From Akebia trifoliata (taxonomy: Eukaryota > Streptophyta > Magnoliopsida > Ranunculales > Lardizabalaceae), in the NCBI GenBank assembly GCA_017979445.1, contig CM030710.1, forward strand, positions 10,960,248-11,024,247: 64,000 nt of DNA. The letters run 5' to 3'. Below the pieces are notes generated by a model. It ran no database searches and was not told the origin of the DNA. It worked only from the letters and a program-made list of their open reading frames with translations. Both the position numbers and the translations under genes were made by a program. Of the stretch, positions 22,059-33,185 are shown piece after piece. The number at the start of each line of letters is the position of its first letter. Position 1 is the first letter of the stretch.

Positions 22059-23250
22059 CCTGAGTTGACACAAAAAAATATTTCAATACATTTCCAAGGT
22101 CCATATAAAACATATATTTGTAAGTCATTTTTTTTGTGTGTAAACAATAAATCTTTTGTAAATCATTTTTTCTTTTATTTTCTTTTGAAAAATATTTTTC
22201 TTCTCTTGAAATGGGTTAGGACCCGAATTAGAGAAAAAAGAACTTGAACGTCATTTTGACTTAAATGGTTTGGCCCATCGTGGTCGTTAAATCGAGATGA
22301 ACTGGTTCCTTGTGCATCAATACCAAATTTAAAATGGATTCTTTATTGGGTTGGTGCACCCATTGATATAATAGTTTTGAATCAGGTTAAACAAATGGTT
22401 TGATTATCTTGAAGATAAAATCGTAACTTCCTGATCTCAACAATTTGTAATGTCCATTTTCGAAAAGCAACCTGGGAACACCCACTATAAGTTCGAGTAG
22501 TGACTTATGGGAAGGTTTCTATACTCTAGGTTTACTACGTGCAATGTAATTTATCTGGCCACCCTTGTCTAAGTACACCTATATACCTCTCGAGTATACT
22601 CAATCAAACGGTACGTGGTGACTTGGTTTGATATACTGTATACGTGATAATCCAAGACTCCAACTCACAATCTCTGAAGTAAAAAACAACCAATTTAATC
22701 TCTAGTTGAGAAGTGGCGCACGATGATGAGCAAGGACACTCTTAATATCTAGAATAGACATTGTCTACCCTCCTAGTACCGTAGTACATTGGTGCAGGAT
22801 ATCGCTTAGGCACTGATTTTGACCAAGAAGTGCAATTGGTGAACTTAGATTATTTTAATATACCGTATAGGTACGAGTCTAGGGTTGTAGCTTTCATAAA
22901 TGATTTTCGCATCCCGCGAGGGGATCGACTACGTACTAGTACTACGTTGGCAATTGGGACATGTGACCGTGTGGCTTACAATAGGATAAAGGCTCAGGTC
23001 GCTCCAACATAGGTGCATTGATATACCTTTCAGAATCACCCGATCAAACGGTATTGATGCTCCAATTTTATATACCTTACGGTATGTGATTGGAGTTGTG
23101 ATTTTCATGAATGACGTCGCATCTCCGAGGAAATCAGACCATGCACTAGTGCCACATTGGCTATTAGGGATATGCAAGCGTGCACTACAATAAAGTAAAC
23201 GTGCTAGTGGTGTGTGCAAATAGGATAGGGTGTGCCCAGGGCATTTTCTA
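22059..23250 (-). other. Leader of E1 with the conserved duplicated module (22440-23250)
   Basis: Matches N1 3950-4760 and N2 35380-36200 along its length. The palindromic boxes GTACTAGTAC (about 22936) and GCACTAGTGC (about 23143) are both intact although the flanks have diverged. A sense frame of 96 codons (23219-22929) parallels the open frames in N1 and N2. Confidence 0.65.
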
Positions 23251-24361
23251 GATGAATGGGCATTCGTAATTGATCAACAAAGATAACACATTCATAATTA
23301 ACCATCAACAAATTTTTTATTTTTATGTTTTTATTTTTTTATTTTTTTATTTTTTTATTTTTTGAACAAATGAACTAATCATAAAAGAACTTCTCATTTT
23401 TTTTGTCCAATCGAATATCGCTTTGAATTTCCATTTTTATCAATTAAAAAGTGGCGAGTGATAAACCCTAAGTTTAACGAATAGTGATCCGTTTGATCTT
23501 TTGAAGCTTTAAAACTCAAAATAAAAAATAAAGTCCAAGAAGAAAGTTACTAAGACTGACGTGAGGAACAAACTGAGATTTTTTTTTTAATAATAATTTT
23601 TTTAAAATTTTTTTACTCATTTTGACGCACATTGCCTCTAGTTTTTGGCTTGGGCCAAATTTTTATTTTATGTTTTTTTTATTTATTTATTTTGTATCCA
23701 TACTAGAAGCATAACAAAAATATTAGTAGAACGGATAGTAAACGACCTCGAAAATCAATTCTAACTAGTCAAAGTCTTGTTGACTTTGTCTCATTTGAAA
23801 GAAAATTTCATTCTATCCCAAATCGATATGCTATAATAGTTAATCGGAAATCGGACGAGAAAGTTACAATCAGTTTAAGTTCGACTGTCCATTTGGTAAA
23901 AAAAAAAACGTTTCTTTATTTTTTTTTATTTTTCTTACTTTTTTTTATTTTCTTACTCATTTTGAGGCACATTGCCTATGGTTTTTGACTTGGGAAAAAA
24001 AACATTTTTTTTTCCATTTTTTGTGATTTTTTTTATGATATGCATGCTTAAAAGAAATATAATCGATAACTAAAGAAAAAAAAATTGATTTTTTTAAAAA
24101 CTCATTTTGAGGCACATTACCTCTGGTTTTTGGCTTGGGCCAAAAGAATATATATATATATATATATATCGTTATTATTTTTTTGATGATATACATGCTT
24201 AAAAGAAACATAATCGGATAACTAAAGAAAAAAATGATTTTTTTTAAACTAAAGGGAGTAAATAACCAAAGAGAAACCCACCTAAACAACAAATACAACA
24301 AATAAGAATATTTTGTATTTTTTTCAAAATGACCGAGTTGACACGAGGGTAGAGCCTTCCA
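23251..24361 (-). other. PBS-proximal leader of E1, T-rich
   Basis: Noncoding. It includes three copies of a block with CATTTTGAGGCACATT and GTTTTTGGCTTGGG (about 23617, 23956 and 24102), and an (AT)n run at 24148-24168. 23455-23590 matches 50885-51020 in E2. Confidence 0.6.
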
Positions 24362-24379
24362 TCCCCAGTGGAGTCGCCA
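24362..24379 (-). promoter_or_regulatory. Primer binding site of E1
   Basis: Minus-strand TGGCGACTCCACTGGGGA, three bases after the LTR end (24383). Confidence 0.85.
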
Positions 24380-24573
24380 AGTTGTAGATACGTGAATTTC
24401 GCCATTGAGACGATCACATCTACTAAGAATTGGAGTCGTCACCATTCATATTGTAAGTGGGTGTGAATGGTCACCCGATGTATATTTAAAAAAAAATGAT
24501 ATTTTTTATACGTAGTGACTCACGATGGATAGGAACTAATCAAACCTTGGGATTCGGGGTAAGCGACTCGATT

Positions 24574-24608
24574 GGAGAAAAGGGAAGGTGTTAGGCACCC
24601 TTTTCTCC
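24574..24608 (-). promoter_or_regulatory. Conserved LTR stem-loop (LTR-B type, E1)
   Basis: Sense strand stem GGAGAAAAGGG/CCCTTTTCTCC (11 bp, perfect) around the same loop TGCCTAACACCTT as in LTR-A. The stem sequence shares almost nothing with LTR-A but pairs completely. Confidence 0.8.
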
Positions 24609-25401
24609 CCGTCAAGTGACGGTAACTTCAAAGAACTCAGTCATTTTGGATTTAAAAAAATGAATAATGAAGTGTCACATGTCGTGCATTGGTATCCTAA
24701 GTAGGGATTTATTTTTGGCTTGATCATAGGGTGATCCCATTGATGGAGATGGCCCTTATAGATCTTTAGCCTTGAGGTCCATTCATTCTAAGTCCATATA
24801 AAACAAAATGAAGAGAAGAGGGATGATAGAAGAGGGAATAGGACAAGGTAAGGAAAGAAAGGGGGGTTATTTTTATTGCACCCACCTTTTATCTTTAATC
24901 TTCTTTTCTTTTTCTTTTTCTTCTTAAATTCTTCTTGAGTCTTTGGTGACTTAGGAAAATGTAATTTTTTTTGTATGATTGAAGGAGTAGAGAAGAGGTG
25001 ATGAGAGAAATGAGTGGGGTATAGTAATTTTTTTTAAGACTTGGGGGAGGGAATTTGTAGTACTTTGTGTAGTGAGAATTGGTGGGAAATTGGTAATTTT
25101 TTCTTAGTGATCATGGGTAACCTTTTTTGGGATGATGAGGGGGGTATTTATAGATGCTTGAAGGGTGTTTAGGGGTGTAATGGGGTGAAAGGTTGAAAGG
25201 AGAGATAATGGCATAGATTTTAGGGGTGGAAGGTATGAAATTTAGAGTGGATTTGAGGGCACGTGGCCATTCAACAGACTCCTTAAAGATTGAAAATATA
25301 TGAGAAACTACTTCATCAGACTCTTTAAAGTGAAATTTTCAAAGTGCATCCACTTTTCGATTGTTAAATGTGGCGAGCATATAAACTAACTATTGTATAC
25401 T

Positions 25402-25500
25402 GACGCCCTTGACGTGACAGTGCACAAAACCTAAGATCTTTTCCTTGCCAATCATGTTGAAAAATATCTATGATTTGTGCATTGTCACATCAAAAGCGTC
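25402..25500. repeat. Fold-back sequence 1
   Basis: Arms about 25402-25424 (GACGCCCTTGACGTGACAG) and 25477-25500, imperfect, with a loop of about 50 bases. Confidence 0.5.
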
Positions 25501-25854
25501 AATTTATCACAATTATTTTGTAAATTTAAGAGAATAATGTTTTGGAGCATGACTACACCAATTTTTTTAAAGTAGCTTCACCGTTAGATTTTCATGAGAT
25601 ATCAAAACTCATATAGAATAATAGACAAACAGATACTTGGATCAAAAGTTATGTTCTAATTAAGATTACGATATGATTTTTGATAAATGACTTATCTTTT
25701 TATACGGGTTTTGTAAACATATGCCTTAAGGACACACACTAAGATGCACTAAATAAACCTTGGAAATACGTTTTCCTATAAAAAATGCCCTTAATTTTGT
25801 TTCCTACCGAAAAGTACCCTCAAATGTTTATTTCCTAGGCATTTAATGAGTCGT

Positions 25855-25988
25855 ACTGGGGTGACACAAAGGAGAACACAATGACGTAGTGGTGTGCACA
25901 TAACCATAGATGCTTTTCCGCAAGATATGAATAAAAAGCATCTATGATTATGTGTGTGCCACTACGTCATTTCTGTCACCCCTGTATC
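25855..25988. repeat. Fold-back sequence 2, long stem
   Basis: Arms 25855-25917 and 25933-25988 pair over about 50 bases (GGGGTGACA, ATGACGTAGTGG, ATAGATGCTTTT and complements), with one 12-base indel and a loop of about 15 bases. MITE-like; no convincing target duplication. Confidence 0.65.
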
Positions 25989-26383
25989 CCCATTTGCATC
26001 ACTCCAACATTAGTGATATTTAATACATCTTAGGGCACACCTTAACAAAAACCCTTTTTATAGTACATAAAGTCACATTTCACCTTTGAAGATTAAATCT
26101 TTAAAATGATGAGTATGTCATTCATAATTTTTCCTTATAAACCATCAAAACTCATTGTAATCGTGATTAAAAATCTCAATTAATGCAAAAGGGGTGAAAA
26201 GATACTTTGAGGCACTTGAAATCTTTTCCTATGATGAGGAAATATTTAAATGAAAAAATATATATATATCTTATTAAGTGAATTATTAAATTACCATAAA
26301 AAAGTTAGCGGTATTTAGAAAGAAAATCCTATATTATTTTCTAATAAATAAATTTTCCTGAAATTTTTTGTATTTGTTGAAAG

Positions 26384-26429
26384 CACTTTCTCATGTTTTA
26401 AAAATATATTTTCTAAACATGAGAAAGTG
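26384..26429. repeat. Fold-back sequence 3
   Basis: Perfect 15-base arms CACTTTCTCATGTTT and AAACATGAGAAAGTG with a 16-base loop. Confidence 0.55.
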
Positions 26430-26506
26430 ATTTTCTAAATATGAAATTAGCTACCCTAATTCGTGGAAAAAACAATTGGTTACAATGCATCTCACGTATA
26501 TAGAAA

Positions 26507-26735
26507 GAGTCGTGATAATATGACTCACTAGGTGGCATACTCAAATGACTCTATGACATGACAAGTTTGGGTACCGTAGATATGAACACCTCGAGGTACA
26601 TGATTGCACTTTCCCATTAAAAAGTGTATCCCGAGGGAATCATGTATCCCAAGACATAAATCTGCAGTTCCCAAACTTCTACACGTCATGAAATCATTTG
26701 AGCATACCACCTGGCGAGTCATATTATCACAACTC
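26507..26735. mobile_element. MULE-type MITE, 229 bp, 9-bp TSD ATATAGAAA
   Basis: Terminal inverted repeats of about 65 bases, starting GAGTCGTGATAATATGAC on one end and GAGTTGTGATAATATGAC on the other strand, nearly fill the element. The 9-base flank ATATAGAAA is present at 26498-26506 and again at 26736-26744, the duplication length of Mutator-like transposons. No coding capacity. Confidence 0.85.
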
Positions 26736-27857
26736 ATATAGAAATAGTGATGGGCATAAAAGGACTATGAGGAAGAAAACTTTTGCCACTTTTCAGTGTT
26801 CGAACTTCCTTTATACACAAGCGAGTCAACCTCACACATGACATAGTGAGGTCATCTAAAGTTTATGGACTGTGAGCTACACTATCGAATATGCTAGACT
26901 GATGAAGGGCCCATACGCCACTATAGCAATCCATTGCCCCTTATGAGTTGAACATCTACAGTGCTATATAACACATTGTAATCTCTGCCCACAAGTGCAT
27001 TCCAGCTACAAAGCAGCTCAGGGTTTGGTTGACACCATTCACCTGGCCGTCCCTTTTGAAAGGGACTCTTCTTTTTCTACGTTAGGGCAATTTCAACTCA
27101 TGTCTCCATTTTTTTTTTTTTTTGCTGCTCTATAATAGTATTTTCTCTGAATTTAGAGAAGATGTTTTCCTCCAAATTAATTTGAACTCCAACCGATCAT
27201 CCCTCTAAATGAGAAACTAAATAAGAAGAATTGAAAATAAATAGAGGACAAAAATTATATTTAAATCATATTTTGTGCAAAGATATAAGTAAAAAAAAAA
27301 AAAAAATCTATTTATGTAACAATAATGGAGATAAAGTGAGTGTTTAAAGTATTGAATATTGATTTAGAGATGGTCTCTAAAATTTTCCAACATCTCTAGA
27401 TTTACAGACGTGAATAGCGATTTAGAGGGATTGTCAGAGATTTAGAGAGCGATTCAAGTTAGGTTCAGATATCTTTATCTCTAAATTTAGAGATGTAGAA
27501 ACCTAAATGTAGAGATATAGAGACCGATTGGAGTTGCTCTTAGTGAGCATTTTTTTTGTATTGTTAAATTTTAGATTTTAGATTATCAGATTAGGATCAT
27601 GGAAATTTATTTCTAAAATCCTAATCTTTTTTCTCTTCACCATTTTTGAGCTAATATTATATGCCTAAGGCCCAAAACATCACATTAGTGCGAAAAGTTA
27701 AGAAATAGATATGTATGATTTTCATTCTGCTAATTTTTGGTTTTGATTATGAGAGAAAACCTTTTATAATCATAACAGAACGAACTATTCTTGTCTTCAA
27801 CTTGGGCTTAGGCCCATAACTCAGTTACTTTGACAGATGTGAAAAAAGTATTAGATT

Positions 27858-28210
27858 AACATCTCCGTGAGTTCTTGGACATTGGCATATGTAATCCAAA
27901 CCAAACGTAACACCATATTCTATGATCATATCATACACAAGTATCGGATTTTAGAATGCAAAGTACTGAGTGGGACGTTGCTAATGTCTCTGTGAGCTCT
28001 TGGACGTTGACACATATAATTCAAACCAAACATAACATCATATGTATTGGATTTTAGAATCTAAAGTACTGAGTGGGACAATGCTTGCATCTCCATGAGC
28101 TCTTGGATGTTGGCATATATAATCCAAATCAAACGTAACCGAATTTGAAAATCCAAAGTATTGAGTGGGACGATGATAACATCTCCATGAGCTCTTGGAC
28201 GGTACCATTC
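27858..28210 (+). repeat. Tandem repeat of 90-130 bases, 4 copies
   Basis: Each copy has CATCTCCRTGAGCTCTTGGA, then a CAAACCAAACGTAAC-like part and AAAGTACTGAGTGGGAC. Copies start near 27858, 27986, 28087 and 28178. A TATA-like CATATAAATAAC follows at 28213. Probably upstream region of the captured gene. Confidence 0.65.
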
Positions 28211-28660
28211 CCCATATAAATAACTATATATATTCATGAGAAATCATAAGATATCAAATGTGTAAATAGGAAATCCAATTATCATAATTTTTTTAGGATA
28301 AATATCAGATATATTATATTATCAAGAAATGTATAAATACTCAACATATACGGGAAAGCTTTGAAGTATTCTTTCTAGAAAGGAAATACCCAAATATGAG
28401 TAGTAAAATAGTTAAATATTTAAATGTTGAAACTTGAAACCCACCCCTCATCTAATTTTTGGACTGTAAATATAAGTCTAATGGTGGGACCCACTTATGT
28501 TTTTCTCATCCCCATTACAAAAAGCAACCCACGTGGGCGGTTTGAATATTACTTCAATTTAATTTGGAAAAAAAAAAGTGGGAAGAGATTCATCAATTTT
28601 TGTTGGTTGCATTAAGATTTCATTGTCCAATTACTTGCTTCCTTTTAAGTCAAAATAACT

Positions 28661-29039
28661 GTGAGTTCACAAGCCTTGTTCAAATTTCATAATGTCTTTG
28701 ATGGATGGAAAACATACAAAACCTTAACATTTCTCCCACAACCATCACTCAGAAGTCATCCTCCATTAAAGGAGATCAAAAAGCTCCATCTTTTCTTTCT
28801 CATTCTTCTCTTTATTACTCAATTCCCATCTCTTTATTTTCTCTCATTGGCTTTCACTCCTGAAGATAATTACCTCCTTGATTGTGGATCCAACGGCAAC
28901 ACCATTGTCGATAATTGGAACTTCATTAGTGATTCATCGAAGCTGGGTTCAATCTTTCTCTCTTCAAGTCAAAGTTTTTCGGTTAGAGACATTAACCCAT
29001 CTCATGGTTCATCACCATTATACCACACAACTAGAATTT
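28661..29039 (+). pseudogene. 5' fragment of a CrRLK1L-type receptor kinase gene
   Basis: The frame encodes a hydrophobic signal peptide (LHLFFLILLFITQFPS) followed by FTPEDNYLLDCGSNGNT, DSSKLGSIFLSSSQSFSV and SSPLYHTTRI. This is the start of the malectin-like ectodomain of the FERONIA/THESEUS/HERKULES receptor kinases, which sense cell-wall state at the plasma membrane. It stops about 90 residues into the mature part, where LTR-B resumes; the rest of the ectodomain, the membrane segment and the kinase are missing. No ATG lies in frame before the signal peptide; the codon where Met is expected (about 28769) reads AAG. It is a truncated capture, not a functional receptor. Confidence 0.7.
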
Positions 29040-29424
29040 GATGATCGATGGAGAGAATGGGGATGTAAGGTGTTAAGTGTTTGATTGAGTATTGGCTTGA
29101 TGGAAGAGATAAGGTATTAGATTTGGGGGGATGGATAGTGTAAGAGGTTGGTTGGTTGGATTTTGGGAGAATTGAGGGGAGGAAGACATGTGGCAAATGG
29201 AGAGGTGATGAGATTGGTTGATTGGTGGCGGTGGTTGTTTGATTAAAGAGAAGGGTATGGGTTAGTTTAGTGATGATGGTGGGAGGTATGGATTGAGGTG
29301 ATTTTTTTTGGAGTGTTTTAAGGGAAAGTGATGGGTTGAAATGTAGGAGACATAGGTGGTGATGTGGGTGGTTGATGGTGTTAGATAATGGTGATGGGTT
29401 GAGGTGTGGGTCGTTGATGATGTT

Positions 29425-29594
29425 AGAGAATGGGGATAGGTTAGGTTAGGATAGGGTATGGGTTGAGGTGATTTTTGGAGTGAGGTGATAGGATAGATGA
29501 ATTATGAGAGAATGGGGATAGGTTAGGTTAGGATAGGGTATGGGTTGAGGTGATTTTTGGAGTGAGGTGATAGGATAGATGAATTATGAGAGAA
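29425..29594. repeat. Perfect 82-bp tandem duplication in LTR-B
   Basis: 29425-29506 is repeated without a mismatch at 29507-29588, and the first six bases of a third copy follow. Recent compared with the decay of the surrounding LTR. Confidence 0.9.
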
Positions 29595-30357
29595 AGGTGA
29601 TGGGGGTAGCTGATTAGATGATGGAGGTTAGAGAGGGTATGAATAATGTCTTGTCGGCTTTGTAGTGTTGGGTTTGGGTTGAATTTTTTTAGGGTGGGTA
29701 GGTTTTAGGGTTTAAGTGATATGAGATTAATTTTAGGTTAGGGTGTAAAGTGAGAAATTGGTTCTTAGAGAATTGAGGATTCATGGGCTTTGAATGGGCT
29801 TAGGGTGTTTGCGGACTGGGAGGCGGAGCGGTGGAAGCAGAGGAGGGGTAGGCATCCCAAGTCTCATGTTTTTTAATTTTTGTGAGATTTTACAATCATC
29901 GGTTTGATAAAAAATGTCATGTGTTGGCAAATTTGACCTTTTAGGCCCATGGGAGTGTTTTATCGAGCATTTGGGTATTCTTGGATACATCGGCGGAGCG
30001 GTGAGGATTGGTCAAGTATAGGATAGCTCAAACCCTTTTGGTGGGTCCCTTAGGTCATTGGGAGGTCTTAGGGCCTCGGTTCAAGCAAAATGCCATTTTT
30101 AATGTTTTGGGCCCTGGAGGCCTATTGGCCAATTTTGTCGAAATATCTGTATTTTGAGTAAACGGGATAGATGGGAGAATGTTGAGTCCTTTTCATGTGG
30201 GCCCATTAGACCTTTAGGAGGTCTTAGGGGCTTCGATTTGATAGAAATGCCACATTTTAATGATTCGGGCCTTCGAGGCCCGTTGGCCAAGTTTATTGGA
30301 AAACTACTATTTTTGAACCATTTCGAGTGAGGGCCGATTCAAATTGGGGTGTCTACA

Positions 30358-31430
30358 GGCTTCGAGCAGAAGTTGTTGAGTTGAGGGAGAGGCTTGTCTA
30401 GAGCCTTCATTTTGACGATTTTGCAACATATCTGGTGAGTCATAATGTTTTAGAAATTGAAAAAGTAATGATTAGCCAAGCTGCCTGGCTTCGTGTTTTG
30501 GAGGAGCGCCTTGACTCTTTTTTATTTCTTATTATGACATTTGACGGGCTGTGTGTTATACTCCTTGCTTTTTGTATTTTCTTATTATTATCTAAATGTA
30601 TGCTAAACATTGAAAGATTTAATGCAAAAATTAGGTTTTGTACTTACTTGGCCTTAAGTATATCTATTGTTCTTGAAAACACGAAGTTTTATTGAATAAG
30701 TCATAGATTTGTCTTCATTGGGCAAAATAGTAGTTTTTTTTTTGAAATATTATGAAATGTCTTTATCAAATGAGTACGATAAATTCAAAGTTTGTAAAAT
30801 CTTTGGTTGTGATGGTCTTGGTATTTTTACCAACTACAGGGGATACTAGCGTCAATTATTCTTTCGGTTCCTTTAGAGTTATCCCCAGTACCATGGTATT
30901 GGAAGATTGTTATCTGTTTGGGCCTCAAGACTTTTGAAAAGATTTTACCGTTCATAGTTTATACTTTTACGAGCTTGGAGTTCTTGTGTTTTTATTTATT
31001 TATTATTTTTATTATTTATTATTTTATTTATTATTTATTATCTATTATTATTTATTATTTATTATGTTTTTTGTTTCCCTTATTGCCTCTAATGCCAGTT
31101 ATGATTTTCACCAGACTCAGTTTTCACATTTTTGCACATCAATGCCCTTTTAGATTTTCATCGTACCGGTGATTTTTATCTTGTCATAGTCTGATTCTTT
31201 TACTTATAGCGACCTTTCGAATTTTTACTATGCCCCTCCAAACTATGCTTGCATTTTTTTTTTTTTACATTACGATTCTTGTTTGGAGTCTCTGTGTCTT
31301 TGTGTCTTGGTGACTCAAGTTAAGTTACAAGATCATCAATTCTACTCTTTTAGTTGTGCTCTTTCTTAAGTGGTCGATCTAGATTCTCCTATTGAATTTT
31401 CTAATGACTTTTCATGTCTCAGTTAGCTAC
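30358..31430 (-). other. Probable 3' region of E2 left of N2
   Basis: 31140-31240 echoes the repeats of the N1/N3 3' regions (TTTTAGATTTTC). There is an ATT-rich run at 30990-31065. A plus-strand frame at 30435-30695 contains EIEKVMISQAAWLRVLEERL, a possible coiled coil I cannot assign. No polypurine tract is seen next to the LTR at 30357. Confidence 0.45.
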
Positions 31431-33166
31431 TGTTAACACCCCATTTTTGCACTTACCTAATTAATCAACTCGTCAACCCGATCGCAATGATTCCCAATAA
31501 TGGATGTTTATTCTAATGCTTTATTTTGTTACCAGATATGTTTCAGAAATCCGGATAAGGTATCTTGAACTGACAAAATCTTAGAAACCATGCTACGCTA
31601 GGAAAATATAACCCCAAAAGTTTAGAAATCATCATCTTGCAAACAAAAAGAAGCTTCACGATAAAAATCACTAAAAATTGACTAAATCACCAAAATACCT
31701 CTAACATCAAAACAACCCTAGAGCCTACATTACACTTAGGAAAACCCTTTCGAACACATAAAACAATAAATTGAAACCAAATAAATCATTTCGCCAATTT
31801 TCACCAAATTTGACAAAATACAAAAATGCCCCTCATAAAGTTCACGACCATTTCACATAAAAAACTTCATAAATGACACAAACCAATATTTCCATTAAAT
31901 TATTTACAAAAAATCGATTCTAAAACATCCTGGAATATTAAAAACCAACATAAAACGTGAAAAGTCCTCTCTAGGGGTAAAATGGTAATTTCACAATTTA
32001 CATAATTAAAAATTTTGAAATTAATAAATAAAACATTAAATAATTAAAGTGAAATATAAATGAAATTAATTTAAAATTTTGAATAAAAAAATCAATCAAT
32101 CGGGCTCTTAAGTAAAATTGTTGAGGGTTCGCAAGATATTTCTTTAAGGACCCTTCCATTTGGGGGTCCAAAGAATTAAAGATATAATAGAGGGGGGTTC
32201 TCCAAAAAATTAAAGTCAATCAAGCAAAATTAAAGCCAATGTATTAAAGTCAATCAAGCAAGTCTAAAGTCAAAATTAAAGTCAATTAAGTAAGACTAAG
32301 TCAAGGTATTAAAGTCAATCAATTAAGATTAAAGTCAAAATCTTAAAGTCAATCAAATAAGACCAAAAGTCAAAATCCTAATAGAGTTCTAATTAAATAA
32401 TAATTCTATGTAATAGAGTTCTAACTAAAATATAACTCTACTTAAAACAATTCTAATTAAAATACAATTCTAACTAAAACACAACTCTAACTAAAAGAAT
32501 TATAATCAAACACTAATTCTATTTAAATCAACCCTTAAAAAAATCTATAAATAGAGGTCCTCACACCCTATTTTCGTATCAAATCATAAACCCTAAGAGA
32601 AGTAGGTCTAAAAGCCCCCCTAGCCTCTCATAAATCCTAGTTTTGGAGCCCCAACTCCTTACCCAACATCCCTTCTTTGATTTTAGCAAAAAAAATACCT
32701 AAAAGCCCTTCAAAAACACCCCAAAATCCATAAACAAATCTGAAGAATCCAGATAAAAAAAGACATACCTTGCCTCGGAGATCAGAAATCAAATTCGGAG
32801 ACAGAAAGAAGCAAGGAGAACGGTACAATGAGCAGTTTTTATCGGATCTGAGGGAACAAGGTCTTTGCTATCGGAAAGGTATAATTTCTTATTTTTTTAT
32901 ATTATTATCTAGGTTTTTTTTAGCAGTGTAACTTATTTGAAAAAATTAGTAGAGACCGGCTTTGACCAGGCGGGGTTGGTGCCTAATACCTTCCAACCCT
33001 GTAATGTGATCTCTGGATTCAGTTTTTTTTTTTTCTATTCTAGATTAGTTTTTTTATCCGTTTAGAGTTATTGATCAGTTCCTAGACCATAATAACTAGG
33101 TGGCGACTCCCAAACCTCAAGGGTCAAAAGCGGATCCACGCACCTCGCGGATCGAGGGCGCTTTCA
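31431..33166 (+). repeat. LTR-A, 5' LTR of N2
   Basis: 1736 bases, starting TGTTAACACCCC (other copies TGTAGACACCCC) and ending CGCTTTCA. TATA box CTATAAATAG at 32545-32554, stem-loop at 32971-33001, internal PBS-like TGGCGACTCC at 33101-33110. Confidence 0.9.
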
Positions 33167-33167
33167 G

Positions 33168-33185
33168 TGGCGACTCCACTGGGGA
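33168..33185 (+). promoter_or_regulatory. Primer binding site of N2
   Basis: TGGCGACTCCACTGGGGA, one base after the LTR. Confidence 0.9.

Larger units (their letters stand above)
25265..29045 (+). other. Foreign segment inside LTR-B: host promoter region plus 5' end of a gene
   Basis: Absent from the E2 LTR. Left to right it has three fold-back sequences, a MULE-type MITE, an array of about 100-base repeats and the 5' end of a receptor-kinase gene (28661-29039) that stops where LTR sequence resumes. I find no clear target duplication or terminal repeats, so whether a Helitron, a Pack-MULE, or recombination brought it in is open. Both edges are approximate (plus or minus 30 bases). Confidence 0.6.
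8212..30357 (-). mobile_element. E1: decayed Tat/Ogre element with ORF1, gag and pol
   Basis: Minus-strand order: LTR-B (30357-24383), PBS, leader, ORF1 (22058-20887), two minisatellites, gag, protease, G-patch segment, RT, RNase H, archaeal-type RNase H, integrase (to 8651), 3' region cut by N1 at 8212. Later insertions are solo LTR-A (10377-12151), solo LTR-C (13385-14832) and a segment of about 3.8 kb inside the LTR. Comparison with E2 gives the empty site for both solo LTRs. No 3' LTR is in the window. The element cannot be autonomous now: frameshifts, stops and an altered RT active site are visible. Confidence 0.8.
24383..30357 (-). repeat. LTR-B, 5' LTR of E1, with a foreign insert
   Basis: Begins TGTAGACACCCC at 30357 and ends CTACA at 24383 on the minus strand. 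The E2 copy is 2038 bases; this one is 5975 because about 3.8 kb (roughly 25265-29045) has no counterpart. The outer parts align with E2: 24383-25265 with 51851-52840, and 29046-30357 with 52900-53888. TATA box TATAAATA lies at 25152-25145. The right part is G/T-rich with recent tandem duplication. Confidence 0.8.

Noticed and set aside
26528..26737. Open frame of 69 codons
   Set aside because: Inside the MULE-type MITE; palindromic DNA.
30435..30937. Two plus-strand open frames (86 and 61 codons)
   Set aside because: No recognisable domain; placed in the 3' region of E2. A coiled-coil-like stretch is noted but not called a gene.
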